The notes below the pieces were generated by a model. It had not been told where the DNA came from. It saw nothing but the letters and a program-made list of their open reading frames with translations, and searched no databases. Shown here in pieces: positions 9,221 to 17,986 of a stretch of DNA of 64,000 nucleotides (positions are counted from its first letter, which is position 1; the number at the start of each line of letters is the position of its first letter). A program made the position numbers and the translations under genes. The DNA comes from Qipengyuania soli. Lineage in GTDB: Bacteria > Pseudomonadota > Alphaproteobacteria > Sphingomonadales > Sphingomonadaceae. The stretch spans positions 248,001 through 312,000 of the forward strand of contig NZ_CP064654.1 of the NCBI RefSeq assembly GCF_015529805.1. Reading direction: 5' to 3'.

Positions 9221-9682
9221 TCAGCTGCCGCTGGCGAAAGCCTTGGCAATCATTCCCTGGAGCGCCTGAACCGGGGCGTCGTGATCGCTGTCGCGATTGC
9301 GCCAAGCGCGATCGAGCCGCGCCACGCGGGCATGGAGTTCCTCGCTCTCGCGGATCAGCGCCTGTGTTTCGGGCTCGAGCATGGCGATATTGTCGGGATC
9401 CGAAGTCCGCTCTTCGGGCAGCGCGCCATGACGGCGAAGCTGGGTCTCGGTAAGCTCGCCCGAGTAATAGGCCCGCTGGTTCAGCAGCCAGGCCAGCACG
9501 TGCATGACGCGGGTCGTCGTGCGCAGCCCCTCGATCGAGAGCGCGACACGCAGGAGGTCGTCCGAACCGGTGCTTTCCGCGCCCAGGCGCAGGTCGAAAA
9601 CCGCACGGACGTCGTCCGCCAGGACAAGGGCCTCTGCATAGAGGTCCTCGACGATTTCCTCGCTGATGTCGCGCGATTGCAT
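9221..9682 (-). CDS. rcdA: DUF1465 family protein, RcdA homologue (regulator of CtrA degradation)
   Basis: A 153-residue helical protein of the DUF1465 family, to which Caulobacter RcdA belongs. RcdA is an adaptor in the ClpXP-CpdR hierarchy that brings CtrA and other substrates to the protease at the pole. I chose ATG 9682 over the TTG at 9763 because the extra 27 residues are not protein-like and the helix LYAEALVLADDVR fits the family start. Three long helices and an acidic linker (LPEERTSDPDN) are visible. Together with clpP/clpX and chpT in this window it points to a CtrA-type cell-cycle circuit, though the genes are not linked. Confidence 0.82.
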   Translation of the reverse strand: MQSRDISEEIVEDLYAEALVLADDVRAVFDLRLGAESTGSDDLLRVALSIEGLRTTTRVMHVLAWLLNQRAYYSGELTETQLRRHGALPEERTSDPDNIAMLEPETQALIRESEELHARVARLDRAWRNRDSDHDAPVQALQGMIAKAFASGS

Positions 9683-9784
9683 GACAGAAAGATTACGCCC
9701 GAAGGAGGCTTCAGGCCAGCGCGTTAATGTGCCTGTCCCGCGCTGGAACGATGGCACGTCCAAGCTGCTCTAAAGCGGAGATAA

Positions 9785-9994
9785 TCAGGCGATTATGTCG
9801 GGGACGAGAGTATCCTCGATCAGCGCGATCCGGTCCTTCAACTGGAGCTTGCGCTTCTTGAGTCGCGCGATTTGCAGCTGGTCGACGAAACCGCTGCGCT
9901 CGCCCGCCTCGCTCAGCGCGGCAATTGCCGCATCGAGGTCGCGGTGCTCGCTTCGCAGCGTTTCCAATCGCTTGCGCAGCTCCTGTTCGTTCAC
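9785..9994 (-). CDS. DUF465 (YdcH-like) small coiled-coil protein
   Basis: A 69-residue protein of the DUF465/YdcH family: two amphipathic helices forming a short antiparallel coiled coil, with the family signature of LKKRKLQLKDRI near the C terminus. Function in the family is unknown. The start is GTG at 9994; the longer open frame to 10156 encodes non-helical sequence and crosses the promoter region of the divergent paralogue. It lies 102 bases upstream of the RcdA-like gene on the same strand. Confidence 0.85.
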   Translation of the reverse strand: MNEQELRKRLETLRSEHRDLDAAIAALSEAGERSGFVDQLQIARLKKRKLQLKDRIALIEDTLVPDIIA

Positions 9995-10146
9995 GCTCGT
10001 CCTTCCCGAATCTCGCTTCGCCGCATGCCCTCGAAGCAGGGTGTTTGTAAATCGACAATAGTGTGGTTCTATAGTCGGTCTGCGGCCCGTGCCGCGCCGG
10101 CACGAGTCGCTTCTGGGGTCGCAATAAACCCGAAGGAGACAACCCG

Positions 10147-10302
10147 ATGCAATCATCCCACGTCGATGCGCTCAAAGCCAAGCACGCCGGTCTCGAAGCC
10201 CGCCTGCACGAGGAACAGACCCGTCCTGCGCCCGACGTCGTGATGATCCAGCAACTCAAGAAGCAGAAGCTACGCATCAAGGAAGAACTCGCGAGCTGCT
10301 GA
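10147..10302 (+). CDS. Second DUF465 (YdcH-like) small protein, divergent from the first
   Basis: A 51-residue protein beginning MQSSHVDALKAKHAG and ending IKEELASC, read from ATG 10147 with a strong GAAGGAGA 8 bases upstream. The LKKQKLRIKEEL stretch matches the DUF465 signature, as in the neighbour on the other strand, so the pair are paralogues. Function is unknown. Its first helix is shorter than in the 69-residue paralogue. A strong hairpin follows the stop codon, and ptsP starts 77 bases later. Confidence 0.85.
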   Translation: MQSSHVDALKAKHAGLEARLHEEQTRPAPDVVMIQQLKKQKLRIKEELASC

Positions 10303-10315
10303 GCATCATCGCATA

Positions 10316-10354
10316 GCGAAATGCGGGGCGCGGCGGTCCGCGTCCCGCTTTCGC
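10316..10354 (+). terminator. Long GC-rich hairpin between the DUF465 gene and ptsP
   Basis: Arms GCGAAA-GCGGG-CGCGG and CCGCG-CCCGC-TTTCGC pair around a four-base loop with one bulged base and one wobble pair. A run of six T (10364-10369) follows ten bases later. It fits a terminator for the small DUF465 gene, or an attenuating leader for ptsP, whose start lies 26-32 bases downstream. The offset T-run makes full termination uncertain. Confidence 0.6.
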
Positions 10355-10379
10355 AACCCGCCATTTTTTGCCATAGGCC

Positions 10380-12656
10380 GTGGCCATGTCAGCTGCAGCC
10401 TCCGCCCGCCAGATCCTGACCCGCCTGCACGAGATCATGGCCGGGCGCACACACGCCCAGCACAAGCTCGACCGCGTGGTCGAAGTCATCGCCGACAGCC
10501 TCGATAGCGAGGTCTGCTCGATTTACCTGCTGCGCGAGGGCGCGCTCGAGCTGTTTGCCACCCAGGGCCTCAACCCTGCCGCCGTCCACGTCACCCGCAT
10601 GGCGGTGGGCGAAGGGCTGACCGGTACCATCGCCAAGAATATCGAGACGCTGAACCTGGCCGAGGCCAAGGCGCATCCGGACTTCCTCTACCGGCCCGAG
10701 ACCGGCGAAGAGAAATTCCATTCCTTCGCCGGTGTCCCCATCGTCTATCGCGAGCGTGCCGTGGGAGTTCTGTGCGTCCAGCACGTCGAGCCGCGCCGAT
10801 ACGAGGAAGTCGAGATCGAGGCGCTGCAGACCACCGCCATGATCCTGTCAGAGCTTATCGCGCACAAGGAACTGGTCGACGACGAAGAGACGATAACCTT
10901 TGGCGAGGCGCATACGGAGACCGAGGTGATCGAAGGCCTCACTCTCGTCAAAGGCCTCGCGGCAGGGCAGGCGGTGTTCCACCAGCCGCGCATCGAGATC
11001 GACCAGGTCGTCGCCGAGGATATCGAGGCTGAGCGCCAGCGCGTCTATCGCGCCTTCGACAAGATGCGCGAACAGATCGACGCGCTCGGCAAGGAACCCG
11101 AGTTCGGCAAGGGCGGCGAGCACGTCGAGGTGCTCGAAACCTACAAGATGTTCGCCTACGACGAGGGCTGGAGCCGCCGCATCAACGAGGCGATCGATTC
11201 CGGCCTGACTGCGGAGGCCGCCATCGAACGGGTCCAGCAGCGCACCCGCATGCGCATGCGCGAGATCGACGATCCGCTGCTGCAAGACCGCATGCACGAC
11301 CTGGAAGACCTGTCGAACAGGCTGCTGCGCATCGTCTCGGGCCAGCTCGGCACGGCTGCAACGCAGGGGCTGCGCCGGGATTCGATCCTGATTGCGCGCA
11401 ATCTCGGACCGGCCGAACTGCTCGAATACGACCGGCGCAGGCTCAAGGGCGTGGTGCTGGAGGAAGGCTCGTTGACGGCACACGTGGTGATCGTCGCCCG
11501 GGCGATGGGAATTCCCGTCCTCGGTCGCGCCAGCGGGGTACGTGCGCGTGTGAGCGAGGGGGACGAGATCCTGCTCGACGCGGACCGCGGCACAGTTACG
11601 CTGCGCCCCGGCCAGCAGCTGCTCGACGCTTTCGAAACCCGCTTCGCCAAGAACCGCGAGCGGCAGGCGACCTATGCCGAGCTGCGAGATGTCGAACCCT
11701 TCACCCGCGATGGCACGCGGATCACGGTGATGATCAACGCGGGCCTGCGCGACGACATGAGCATGCTGCAGCTGACCGGGGCGGATGGCGTCGGCCTGTT
11801 CCGTACCGAGTTTCAGTTCCTAGTCTCCGCCACGCTGCCCGCCCGTGACCGCCAGTTGCGTCTCTACCGCGACGTGCTCGATGCCGCAGGCGACAAGCCG
11901 GTCATCTTCCGCACGGTCGACATCGGCGGCGACAAGGCGGTGCCCTATCTCAATTCGCAGGTCGCGGAGCGTGACGAGAACCCGGCGATGGGCTGGCGAG
12001 CCCTGCGCCTCTCGCTCGACCGCGAAGGCCTGCTCAAGGCGCAGGCACGCGCCCTGTTGGAAGCGGCCGCGGGCCGTTCCCTTTCGGTAATGTTCCCCAT
12101 GGTGTCCGAGCCGTGGGAGTTCGACGCGGCGAAGAAGGTGTTCGAAGACCAGCTCGAATTCCTGCGCGCCCGCCGCAAGCTCCTGCCCGAAGCGGTCGAA
12201 TACGGCTGCATGCTCGAAGTGCCTTCGCTGGCAGAAGTGCTCGACCTGCTGATCCCGCGCATTTCGTTCATTTCCGTCGGCACCAACGACCTGACCCAGT
12301 TCCTCTTCGCCGCCGATCGCGCCAACCCGTTGCTGGCGGAGCGTTACGACTGGCTCAGCCCCGCCATCCTGCGTTTCCTGCAGCGCGTGTCGCAGGCGAC
12401 GGTCGGCCATCCGGTGCGGCTCGGCGTATGCGGCGAGATGGGCGGGCGCAGGCTGGAAGCCCTGGCGCTGCTCGGTATCGGCTATCGCCGCCTGTCGATC
12501 ACACCGGCGGCCGTCGGTCCGATCAAGGAACTGGTTCGCAAGGTGGACCTGGGCGAAATCGGCGCACAGATGAACCAGTGGCTGCTGTCGCCGCCAGCGG
12601 ACCTGCGCGCCGAGCTGAAGCGCTGGGCCGAGCAGCGCGATATCGAGGTCGACTGA
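10380..12656 (+). CDS. ptsP: Phosphoenolpyruvate--protein phosphotransferase PtsP (EI-Ntr)
   Basis: First enzyme of the nitrogen phosphotransferase relay: autophosphorylates from PEP and passes phosphate to NPr. An N-terminal GAF domain (about residues 15-160) senses small molecules (in relatives, glutamine), followed by the EI N-domain with phospho-histidine His368 in LTAHVVIVARAMG, and the PEP-binding barrel with Cys684 in GVCGEMGG. Length (756-758) is right for PtsP. GTG 10380 or ATG 10386 may start translation; only two residues differ. NPr and EIIA-Ntr genes are not in the window. Confidence 0.96.
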   Translation: MAMSAAASARQILTRLHEIMAGRTHAQHKLDRVVEVIADSLDSEVCSIYLLREGALELFATQGLNPAAVHVTRMAVGEGLTGTIAKNIETLNLAEAKAHPDFLYRPETGEEKFHSFAGVPIVYRERAVGVLCVQHVEPRRYEEVEIEALQTTAMILSELIAHKELVDDEETITFGEAHTETEVIEGLTLVKGLAAGQAVFHQPRIEIDQVVAEDIEAERQRVYRAFDKMREQIDALGKEPEFGKGGEHVEVLETYKMFAYDEGWSRRINEAIDSGLTAEAAIERVQQRTRMRMREIDDPLLQDRMHDLEDLSNRLLRIVSGQLGTAATQGLRRDSILIARNLGPAELLEYDRRRLKGVVLEEGSLTAHVVIVARAMGIPVLGRASGVRARVSEGDEILLDADRGTVTLRPGQQLLDAFETRFAKNRERQATYAELRDVEPFTRDGTRITVMINAGLRDDMSMLQLTGADGVGLFRTEFQFLVSATLPARDRQLRLYRDVLDAAGDKPVIFRTVDIGGDKAVPYLNSQVAERDENPAMGWRALRLSLDREGLLKAQARALLEAAAGRSLSVMFPMVSEPWEFDAAKKVFEDQLEFLRARRKLLPEAVEYGCMLEVPSLAEVLDLLIPRISFISVGTNDLTQFLFAADRANPLLAERYDWLSPAILRFLQRVSQATVGHPVRLGVCGEMGGRRLEALALLGIGYRRLSITPAAVGPIKELVRKVDLGEIGAQMNQWLLSPPADLRAELKRWAEQRDIEVD

Positions 12657-12793
12657 TTTCGTCGTGCGTCCGGCGCGCTTCGTCGGTTTGCCGGAATCGT
12701 GCTACAAGCTGCGCTTGACGCCTGCGCGCCGCACCGCTTTCACGGGCGCTGAAAAAGGCGGCACAAGCCGCGGGATCGCATTTCGGGGACCGC

Positions 12794-13642
12794 ATGGAAC
12801 AGGACACAAGCGTCGAGGAACAATTTGCCCATACCGGAAGGGTGGGGGACCGCCTGCGCGCCGCGCGCGAGAAGGCCGGGTTCGACCTCGAACAGGTAGC
12901 CGCCGAAACGCGCATCCCGATCAGGCATCTCCAGTCGATCGAGGCAGGCCAGTTCGGTGCGCTGCCTTCGCGCACCTATGCGGTCGGGTTCAGCCGTACC
13001 TATGCCCGCACCGTGGGTCTCGACGAGCGCGAGATTATCGACCAGGTCCGCGCGGAGCTGGCCGAGGGCGATCTCGATCCACGCACTTCGCCGGCCCGTT
13101 TCGAGCCGGGTGACCCGGCACGCGTGCCGGGGCGCGGCCTTGCCTGGTTCGCTGTCCTTGCGGGCATCATCCTCGTGGCGGGGATTTACGCCTTCTACAG
13201 CACCTATTTCGCGCCCGGCCTCGGTCCTGCACCCCTGCGCGATCCCGCCGAAGAGAAGCCCGCTACGGCAGCCGCCGCCCCTGCTGCCGCACCTGCCGCG
13301 GCACCGACCGGCGGTCCGGTGGTCTTCACCAACGAGATGGATGGCACCTGGGTGCGGTTCTACGACGGGACCGGCAAGACCCTCTTCGAAGGCATCATGG
13401 CCAAGGGGGACAAGTTCACCATCCCTGCCGATGCCGCGAACCCGCAAATCCGCACCGGACGACCCTATGCCTTCACGATTACCGTGGGTGGCAGGGCCGT
13501 GCCCAAGCTGTCCGAAGTGGACGAGGTGGTCAGCAACGTCCCGGTCGATGCCGCGGCCTTGATAGCCCGGCCCGTGCCTTCTCCGTCTGTCTCGACGACA
13601 CTCTCTGCACCCGCGACGCCTGCTCCGGTCGCAACGCCCTGA
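12794..13642 (+). CDS. RodZ-like protein: HTH_25, single TM, DUF4115
   Basis: A 282-residue bitopic protein: cytoplasmic helix-turn-helix of the HTH_25 type (about residues 16-85), a membrane segment (116-138), an Ala/Pro linker (155-172) and a periplasmic DUF4115 domain (about 183-250). This is the domain order of RodZ, which links MreB to the cell-wall elongation machinery. GGGGACC before ATG 12794 supports the start. It lies upstream of the cpoB-like gene on the same strand, consistent with an envelope role. A DNA-binding role for the HTH is possible but not needed in the family. Confidence 0.85.
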   Translation: MEQDTSVEEQFAHTGRVGDRLRAAREKAGFDLEQVAAETRIPIRHLQSIEAGQFGALPSRTYAVGFSRTYARTVGLDEREIIDQVRAELAEGDLDPRTSPARFEPGDPARVPGRGLAWFAVLAGIILVAGIYAFYSTYFAPGLGPAPLRDPAEEKPATAAAAPAAAPAAAPTGGPVVFTNEMDGTWVRFYDGTGKTLFEGIMAKGDKFTIPADAANPQIRTGRPYAFTITVGGRAVPKLSEVDEVVSNVPVDAAALIARPVPSPSVSTTLSAPATPAPVATP

Positions 13643-13737
13643 TCGAGGGGAGGGGAAAAGCCCCTTCATGACCTCGACAGCTTTGCGCCCCTAGGGCAGT
13701 TTTCCAGACCAACGGATTTCCATCAGGAGCCCACCCG

Positions 13738-14685
13738 ATGAACATCGGACGAATTGCACGCACCTGGAGCCTCGGCAGCGTCGCCGTCGCCCTGCTCGCC
13801 ACCTCGGTGCCCGCCCTTGCGCAGGACAATGGCGAGGAAATGCGCATCCGCCGCCTCGAACAGGAAGTGAAGGCGCTGCAGCGCAAGGTCTTCCCGGGTG
13901 CAGACGGACGCTATTTCGAGCCCGAGATCAGCGCGACGCCGAATACCGGCACGACGACCGCGCCGACGAACTCGACCACGGCCGTGACCGATATCCTCGC
14001 CCGCCTCGACGCACTCGAGGCGCAGTTGCAGCGCCAGACCGCGCAGAACGAAGAGAATGCCAACACGCTTCGGGTCCTTGGCGAACGCATCGCCGTCCTC
14101 GAAGGTGGCGCGGTAAAGCCCGCAGTAGCCACGAACACGGCCCCGGCGACCGAGACGATCGTCTCGCCGTCGAACAATGCGGTGAACACCAATGTCGACA
14201 AGATGACCGGCAACGCCCCGCCGGCCAAGCCTGCGACCGGACCCAGCGCCGAACGTCTTGCCGCAGTGCAGGCGATCGCCAAGCCGCAGACCGACGATGC
14301 CGGCGACGACGAATATTCCTATGGCTTCCGTCTGTGGAATGCCGGCTTCTTCCCCGAGGCGGCCCAGCAGCTGACGATGTTCGTCGAGAAATATCCCAAG
14401 CACAGCCGGATTTCCTATGGCCGCAACCTGCTCGGCCGCGCGTATCTCGACGATGGCAAGGCGCGCGAGGCGGCGCCGTGGTTCCTGAAGAACTACCAGT
14501 CGGACAAGCAGGGTGCGCGCGCGGGCGACAGCCTGCTGTACCTTGCCGAAGCGATGATCCAGCTGAAGGACACCAAGCGCGCCTGCATCGCCCTGGCCGA
14601 GTTCTCGGAAACCTATCCGGCTCTCGCCACCGGCCGTCTCGCGAGCGACTATGCTGCGCGGCGCGACAAGGTGAAGTGCGGCTGA
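13738..14685 (+). CDS. cpoB: CpoB/YbgF-like Tol-Pal-associated periplasmic protein
   Basis: A 315-residue periplasmic protein: signal peptide (residues 1-29, ending PALAQ), an N-terminal coiled coil (about 34-48 and 82-125), a Thr/Ala/Pro-rich linker and a C-terminal tetratricopeptide domain (about 195-310). This is the CpoB (YbgF) plan; CpoB couples peptidoglycan synthesis with Tol-Pal constriction. The usual tol-pal neighbours are absent, so the assignment rests on architecture. AGGAG precedes ATG 13738. The tilS GTG follows its stop after one base, so the two are in one transcript. Confidence 0.82.
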   Translation: MNIGRIARTWSLGSVAVALLATSVPALAQDNGEEMRIRRLEQEVKALQRKVFPGADGRYFEPEISATPNTGTTTAPTNSTTAVTDILARLDALEAQLQRQTAQNEENANTLRVLGERIAVLEGGAVKPAVATNTAPATETIVSPSNNAVNTNVDKMTGNAPPAKPATGPSAERLAAVQAIAKPQTDDAGDDEYSYGFRLWNAGFFPEAAQQLTMFVEKYPKHSRISYGRNLLGRAYLDDGKAREAAPWFLKNYQSDKQGARAGDSLLYLAEAMIQLKDTKRACIALAEFSETYPALATGRLASDYAARRDKVKCG

Positions 14686-14686
14686 C

Positions 14687-15673
14687 GTGACCCTGGACCC
14701 GCTTCTGGTCGAGCGGTTTCGCGAAGACCTCGAGGCGGTCTGGCCGTTTTCCGGCACCGGTGAGAAACTGCTGTTGGCGGTGTCCGGCGGGCCCGACAGC
14801 CTCGCCATGCTGTTGCTGGCCCACGCGGCAATCCCCGGGCAGGTCGAGGCAGCCACGGTCAACCATCGCCTGCGCGCCGCCGCCGCAAAGGAGGCGGCCT
14901 ACGTCGCTGGCATTTGCGAGCGGCTGGGGGTTCGTCACAAGGTGCTTGAGGTCGATGTCGCCGAGGGCAACATCCAGGCGGAGGCGCGATCGGCACGCTA
15001 CGACGCTCTGGCGGGCTGGATGGAAGAGCGCGAAATCTCCACCATGGCCACCGGTCACCAGCTCGACGACCAGGCAGAGACGTTCCTCATGCGCCTCAAC
15101 CGTGGCAGCGGGCTGGGAGGCCTCGCGGGGATCCGTAAGCTGACCGGCGTTCCCGGCCACGAATACCTGCGCCTCATCCGGCCGGTGCTCGGCTGGCGAC
15201 GGAGCGAGTTGCAGGCGGTGGTGGAAGCGGCGGGGATCGAAGCGGTCACCGACCCTTCGAACGAGGACGACCAGTTCGACCGTGTCAGGATGCGCAAGGC
15301 GCTGGCCTCGGCGGACTGGCTGGACATCCCCGCAATCGCCAGAAGCGCCGAACTGCTTGCACATGCCGATGCTTCGCTCGACTGGGTAGTGTCGCGCGAA
15401 TGGATGGAATGCGTCTCGCAAGGCGACGGGTCCATCACCTACCGCGCGCTCAAGACCGGGCTTGGCGGCGACCGGGTCATTCGCCCCGCGCTGCTGGTCC
15501 GGATTTTCAGGGTCCTCGGCGCAACGCTGGATTTGTCGGCAGCTGGTGCGCTGGTCGGCAATCTCGAAAGCGGCAAGGCAGGCAACGTTGCGGGCATCCA
15601 TGCAGAGGCCATCGATGTTGCAGGCGAGCGGCTGTGGCAATTCCGGCCGGAAAATCCGCGCCGCACCGGCTAG
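14687..15673 (+). CDS. tilS: tRNA(Ile)-lysidine synthase TilS
   Basis: Converts C34 of the CAU anticodon of tRNA-Ile to lysidine with ATP and lysine, switching it from AUG to AUA decoding. The PP-loop SGGPDS is at residues 33-38 and the family block GHQLDDQAETFLMRL follows. At 328 residues it is the short form without the long C-terminal domains of E. coli TilS (432). It starts at GTG 14687, one base past the cpoB-like stop. It converges on the L,D-transpeptidase gene with six bases between stops. Confidence 0.95.
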   Translation: MTLDPLLVERFREDLEAVWPFSGTGEKLLLAVSGGPDSLAMLLLAHAAIPGQVEAATVNHRLRAAAAKEAAYVAGICERLGVRHKVLEVDVAEGNIQAEARSARYDALAGWMEEREISTMATGHQLDDQAETFLMRLNRGSGLGGLAGIRKLTGVPGHEYLRLIRPVLGWRRSELQAVVEAAGIEAVTDPSNEDDQFDRVRMRKALASADWLDIPAIARSAELLAHADASLDWVVSREWMECVSQGDGSITYRALKTGLGGDRVIRPALLVRIFRVLGATLDLSAAGALVGNLESGKAGNVAGIHAEAIDVAGERLWQFRPENPRRTG

Positions 15674-15679
15674 CTCATA

Positions 15680-16330
15680 TCAGATGATGCTGTCGCCGAG
15701 GCCCATGGTCTTGCCGTCGGTAATCACCACCATGTCGCCCTTCTTGGCGATGGCGAACAGGCGGCTGGCGATCTCGTCCGGGACGCCTACGCAGCCGTGG
15801 CTGGCATAGCCGTTCTCGACCAGGTGGCCGCCGTGGATGGCAACCCCGTCATTGGTAAGGAACAGGCTCCAGGGCATGGGTGCGTTGCCGTACTTCTCGG
15901 ACACGTTGTGCCGGTCCTTGTAGAGGATCGGGAAGTGTCCCGTAGGCGTCGGATGGTCGTCGGTCCCCAGCATGACCGCAGCCGCGCCGATCTCGTACCC
16001 GCCCTGGAAGACCGAGATGACCCGCGCCTGCAGGTCCACGGTGACCAGCAAGGGACCGGGCGGCACGTCGTTGTCGTCCCAGTACCACTCGCCGTACTTG
16101 ATCGGTCCTTCGATCGGGAGGATGCGGCGCACGGTGTAGAGGCGGTCGTAATCGGCCTGCGCCTTCGCAGCGATTGCGCCCATCGGCTCAAGCTTCGGCT
16201 GGTTGGCGGCAGCGGACGGCGTCGCATCGGCAGGATCGCCCGCACCGGTCAGCGCAACGGCTCCCAGCACGGCGGCAACAACCAGTGTCGCCCCACCGAT
16301 CCATTTCAGATTCGCATCCATGCGCTCCAT
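15680..16330 (-). CDS. L,D-transpeptidase (YkuD domain)
   Basis: A cell-wall cross-linking enzyme or hydrolase relative of about 216 residues. A membrane anchor or signal (about residues 9-28) exports it; the YkuD domain spans about 95-205 with catalytic His166 (HGGH) and Cys180 in SHGCVGVP. The active site is complete. Two starts are possible: ATG 16330, or ATG 16321 with a GGAG three bases before it. The much longer open frame upstream is antisense spill over eda. It follows the Entner-Doudoroff operon by 59 bases, which may be read-through only. Confidence 0.9.
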   Translation of the reverse strand: MERMDANLKWIGGATLVVAAVLGAVALTGAGDPADATPSAAANQPKLEPMGAIAAKAQADYDRLYTVRRILPIEGPIKYGEWYWDDNDVPPGPLLVTVDLQARVISVFQGGYEIGAAAVMLGTDDHPTPTGHFPILYKDRHNVSEKYGNAPMPWSLFLTNDGVAIHGGHLVENGYASHGCVGVPDEIASRLFAIAKKGDMVVITDGKTMGLGDSII

Positions 16331-16389
16331 TATGCGCAGCAAAAGGTGAATTTTCCAGTATCGCCCCTGCGGGCGGGGCAGGAGAAACC

Positions 16390-17004
16390 CTAGCTTCCGA
16401 GGGTAAACGCCTCGCGCGCGAGCTTCTCGACATTCGCCTCGTCGACCGGGCCGCGCGGCGAAACCCAGCTTCCGCCGACGCAGAGCACGGGGTCGAAGGC
16501 CAGCCATTCGGGGGCATTTTGCAGCGTGATCCCACCGGTGGGGCAGAAGCGGCACTGGCCGAACGGCGCAGCGAGGGCCTTGAGTGCAGGAAGTCCGCCC
16601 GAAGTCACTGCCGGGAAGAACTTGAAATGCGTCAGGCCAAGATCGAGTCCGCGCATGATGTCGCCCGCACTGGCGATGCCGGGCAGGAACGGGATGCGTT
16701 CGCGGATTGCCGCCTTGCCGAGCGGTTCGGTCAGGCCGGGCGAAACGATGAACTCGCTGCCCGCATCGATTGCCTTCATCAGCTCGGCTTCGTTGGTCAC
16801 CGTGCCCGCTCCAACGATGGCACCTTCGACGCTCTTCATTGCGCGGATTGCATCGAGTGCCGCAGGAGTGCGCAGGGTAACTTCGAGCACGCGCAGGCCG
16901 CCGGCGACCAGCGCGCGGGCGAGCGGGACTGCATGTTCGACCTCGTCCACCACGATCACCGGAATAACCGGCGCGGTCTGCATGATGTCGGCGATATGGG
17001 TCAC
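16390..17004 (-). CDS. eda: KDPG aldolase (2-keto-3-deoxy-6-phosphogluconate aldolase)
   Basis: Cleaves KDPG to pyruvate and glyceraldehyde-3-phosphate, the last Entner-Doudoroff step. The Schiff-base lysine is Lys128 in THFKFFPA and the general acid/base Glu41 lies in EVTLRTP; length (204) is typical. The phosphate loop CPTGGI is present. ATG 17004 overlaps the glk stop by four bases (ATGA), so the genes are translationally coupled. It is the last gene of the zwf-edd-glk-eda operon. Confidence 0.97.
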   Translation of the reverse strand: MTHIADIMQTAPVIPVIVVDEVEHAVPLARALVAGGLRVLEVTLRTPAALDAIRAMKSVEGAIVGAGTVTNEAELMKAIDAGSEFIVSPGLTEPLGKAAIRERIPFLPGIASAGDIMRGLDLGLTHFKFFPAVTSGGLPALKALAAPFGQCRFCPTGGITLQNAPEWLAFDPVLCVGGSWVSPRGPVDEANVEKLAREAFTLGS

Positions 17005-17984
17005 TTGGCGGCCTTTCCGTGTTCGGAGGCGAATGCCGCAGCGGCACCGAAAAGGCCCGGCTGCGGATGGATGATGAGCTTGACCGGGATCGAGGCCATC
17101 AGCTCCTGGAAGCGGCCCTTCGCCTTGAAACGCTCGGCGAAGCCCGACTTCAGCAACGTCTCGCGGATGCGATAGCCGAGGCCGCCCGCGATCACGACAC
17201 CGCCGAAACCGCCCTGCGCCAGCGCAATGTCACCTGCGACACTGCCAAGCGACATACAGAAGCGGTCGACTGCCGCGGCAGCCAGGCTGTCGCTGCCGTC
17301 CTGCCCGCGCGTCCAGATGGCGATGTCGTCTTCCTCGGCGACCGGCTTGCCCTCCATCGCGGCGAGCGCCTGATAGATGTCCGAAATCGCCGGGCCCGCA
17401 ACAACGCGCTCGACCGAGACACGAGTGTGACGCTTGCGCAGGCGGGCGAGAATGGCGTCATCGATCTGGTCGAGCGGGGCGAAGTCGATATGCCCGCCCT
17501 CGGTCGCCGAGACGCGATAGGTGCCATCGGGCTCGCGATAGAGATGTGCGACGCCGAGCCCCGTGCCGGGACCGAGCACGCTGAGGCGACCGGTTGGTGC
17601 GAGCGGCTTGTCGGGACCCGTCAAATGGATGAACTGGTCCTCGCTCGCCCGCGCGACGGCATGGGCGACCGCCTCGAAATCATTGACGATGGTGAACTGC
17701 TCGACGCCGAGCTTCTCCTTCACCAGCGCCGGACGGATGATCCACGGATTGTTGGTGAAGCGAATGACTTCGCCGCCAACCGGTCCGGCAATGGCCATCG
17801 ACACGCGCGGGGGCAGGCTGCCGCCCATGCGGTCGCGGAAGTCCTCCCACGCGGTCTGGAAACTCGCATGGTCGACGGTGTGAAGCGTTTCGGGCTGGCC
17901 GAGGGTGATCGACCCGTCGTCATGGATCGTTGCGATGGCGAAGCGGGCATGCGTCCCGCCGATATCTACGCTGACAACGTCCAT
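17001..17984 (-). CDS. glk: Glucokinase
   Basis: Phosphorylates glucose to glucose-6-phosphate with ATP, feeding zwf. The ATP loop DIGGTHARFA is at residues 7-16; VNDFEAVAHA carries the catalytic aspartate and ATEGGHIDFAP the glucose-binding glutamate. Length is 327 residues. ATG 17984 lies next to the edd stop; a GTG six bases earlier overlaps that stop and would add two residues. The gene belongs to the Glk (bacterial glucokinase) family and not the ROK family, lacking the CxCGxxGC zinc motif. Confidence 0.95.
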   Translation of the reverse strand: MDVVSVDIGGTHARFAIATIHDDGSITLGQPETLHTVDHASFQTAWEDFRDRMGGSLPPRVSMAIAGPVGGEVIRFTNNPWIIRPALVKEKLGVEQFTIVNDFEAVAHAVARASEDQFIHLTGPDKPLAPTGRLSVLGPGTGLGVAHLYREPDGTYRVSATEGGHIDFAPLDQIDDAILARLRKRHTRVSVERVVAGPAISDIYQALAAMEGKPVAEEDDIAIWTRGQDGSDSLAAAAVDRFCMSLGSVAGDIALAQGGFGGVVIAGGLGYRIRETLLKSGFAERFKAKGRFQELMASIPVKLIIHPQPGLFGAAAAFASEHGKAAK

Positions 17985-17986
17985 GC

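Noticed and set aside
13928..15640. 570-codon open frame antisense to the cpoB-like gene and tilS
   Set aside because: High-GC shadow: both genes on the plus strand have clear domains, and the antisense product is low-complexity Arg/Pro/His-rich with no motif.
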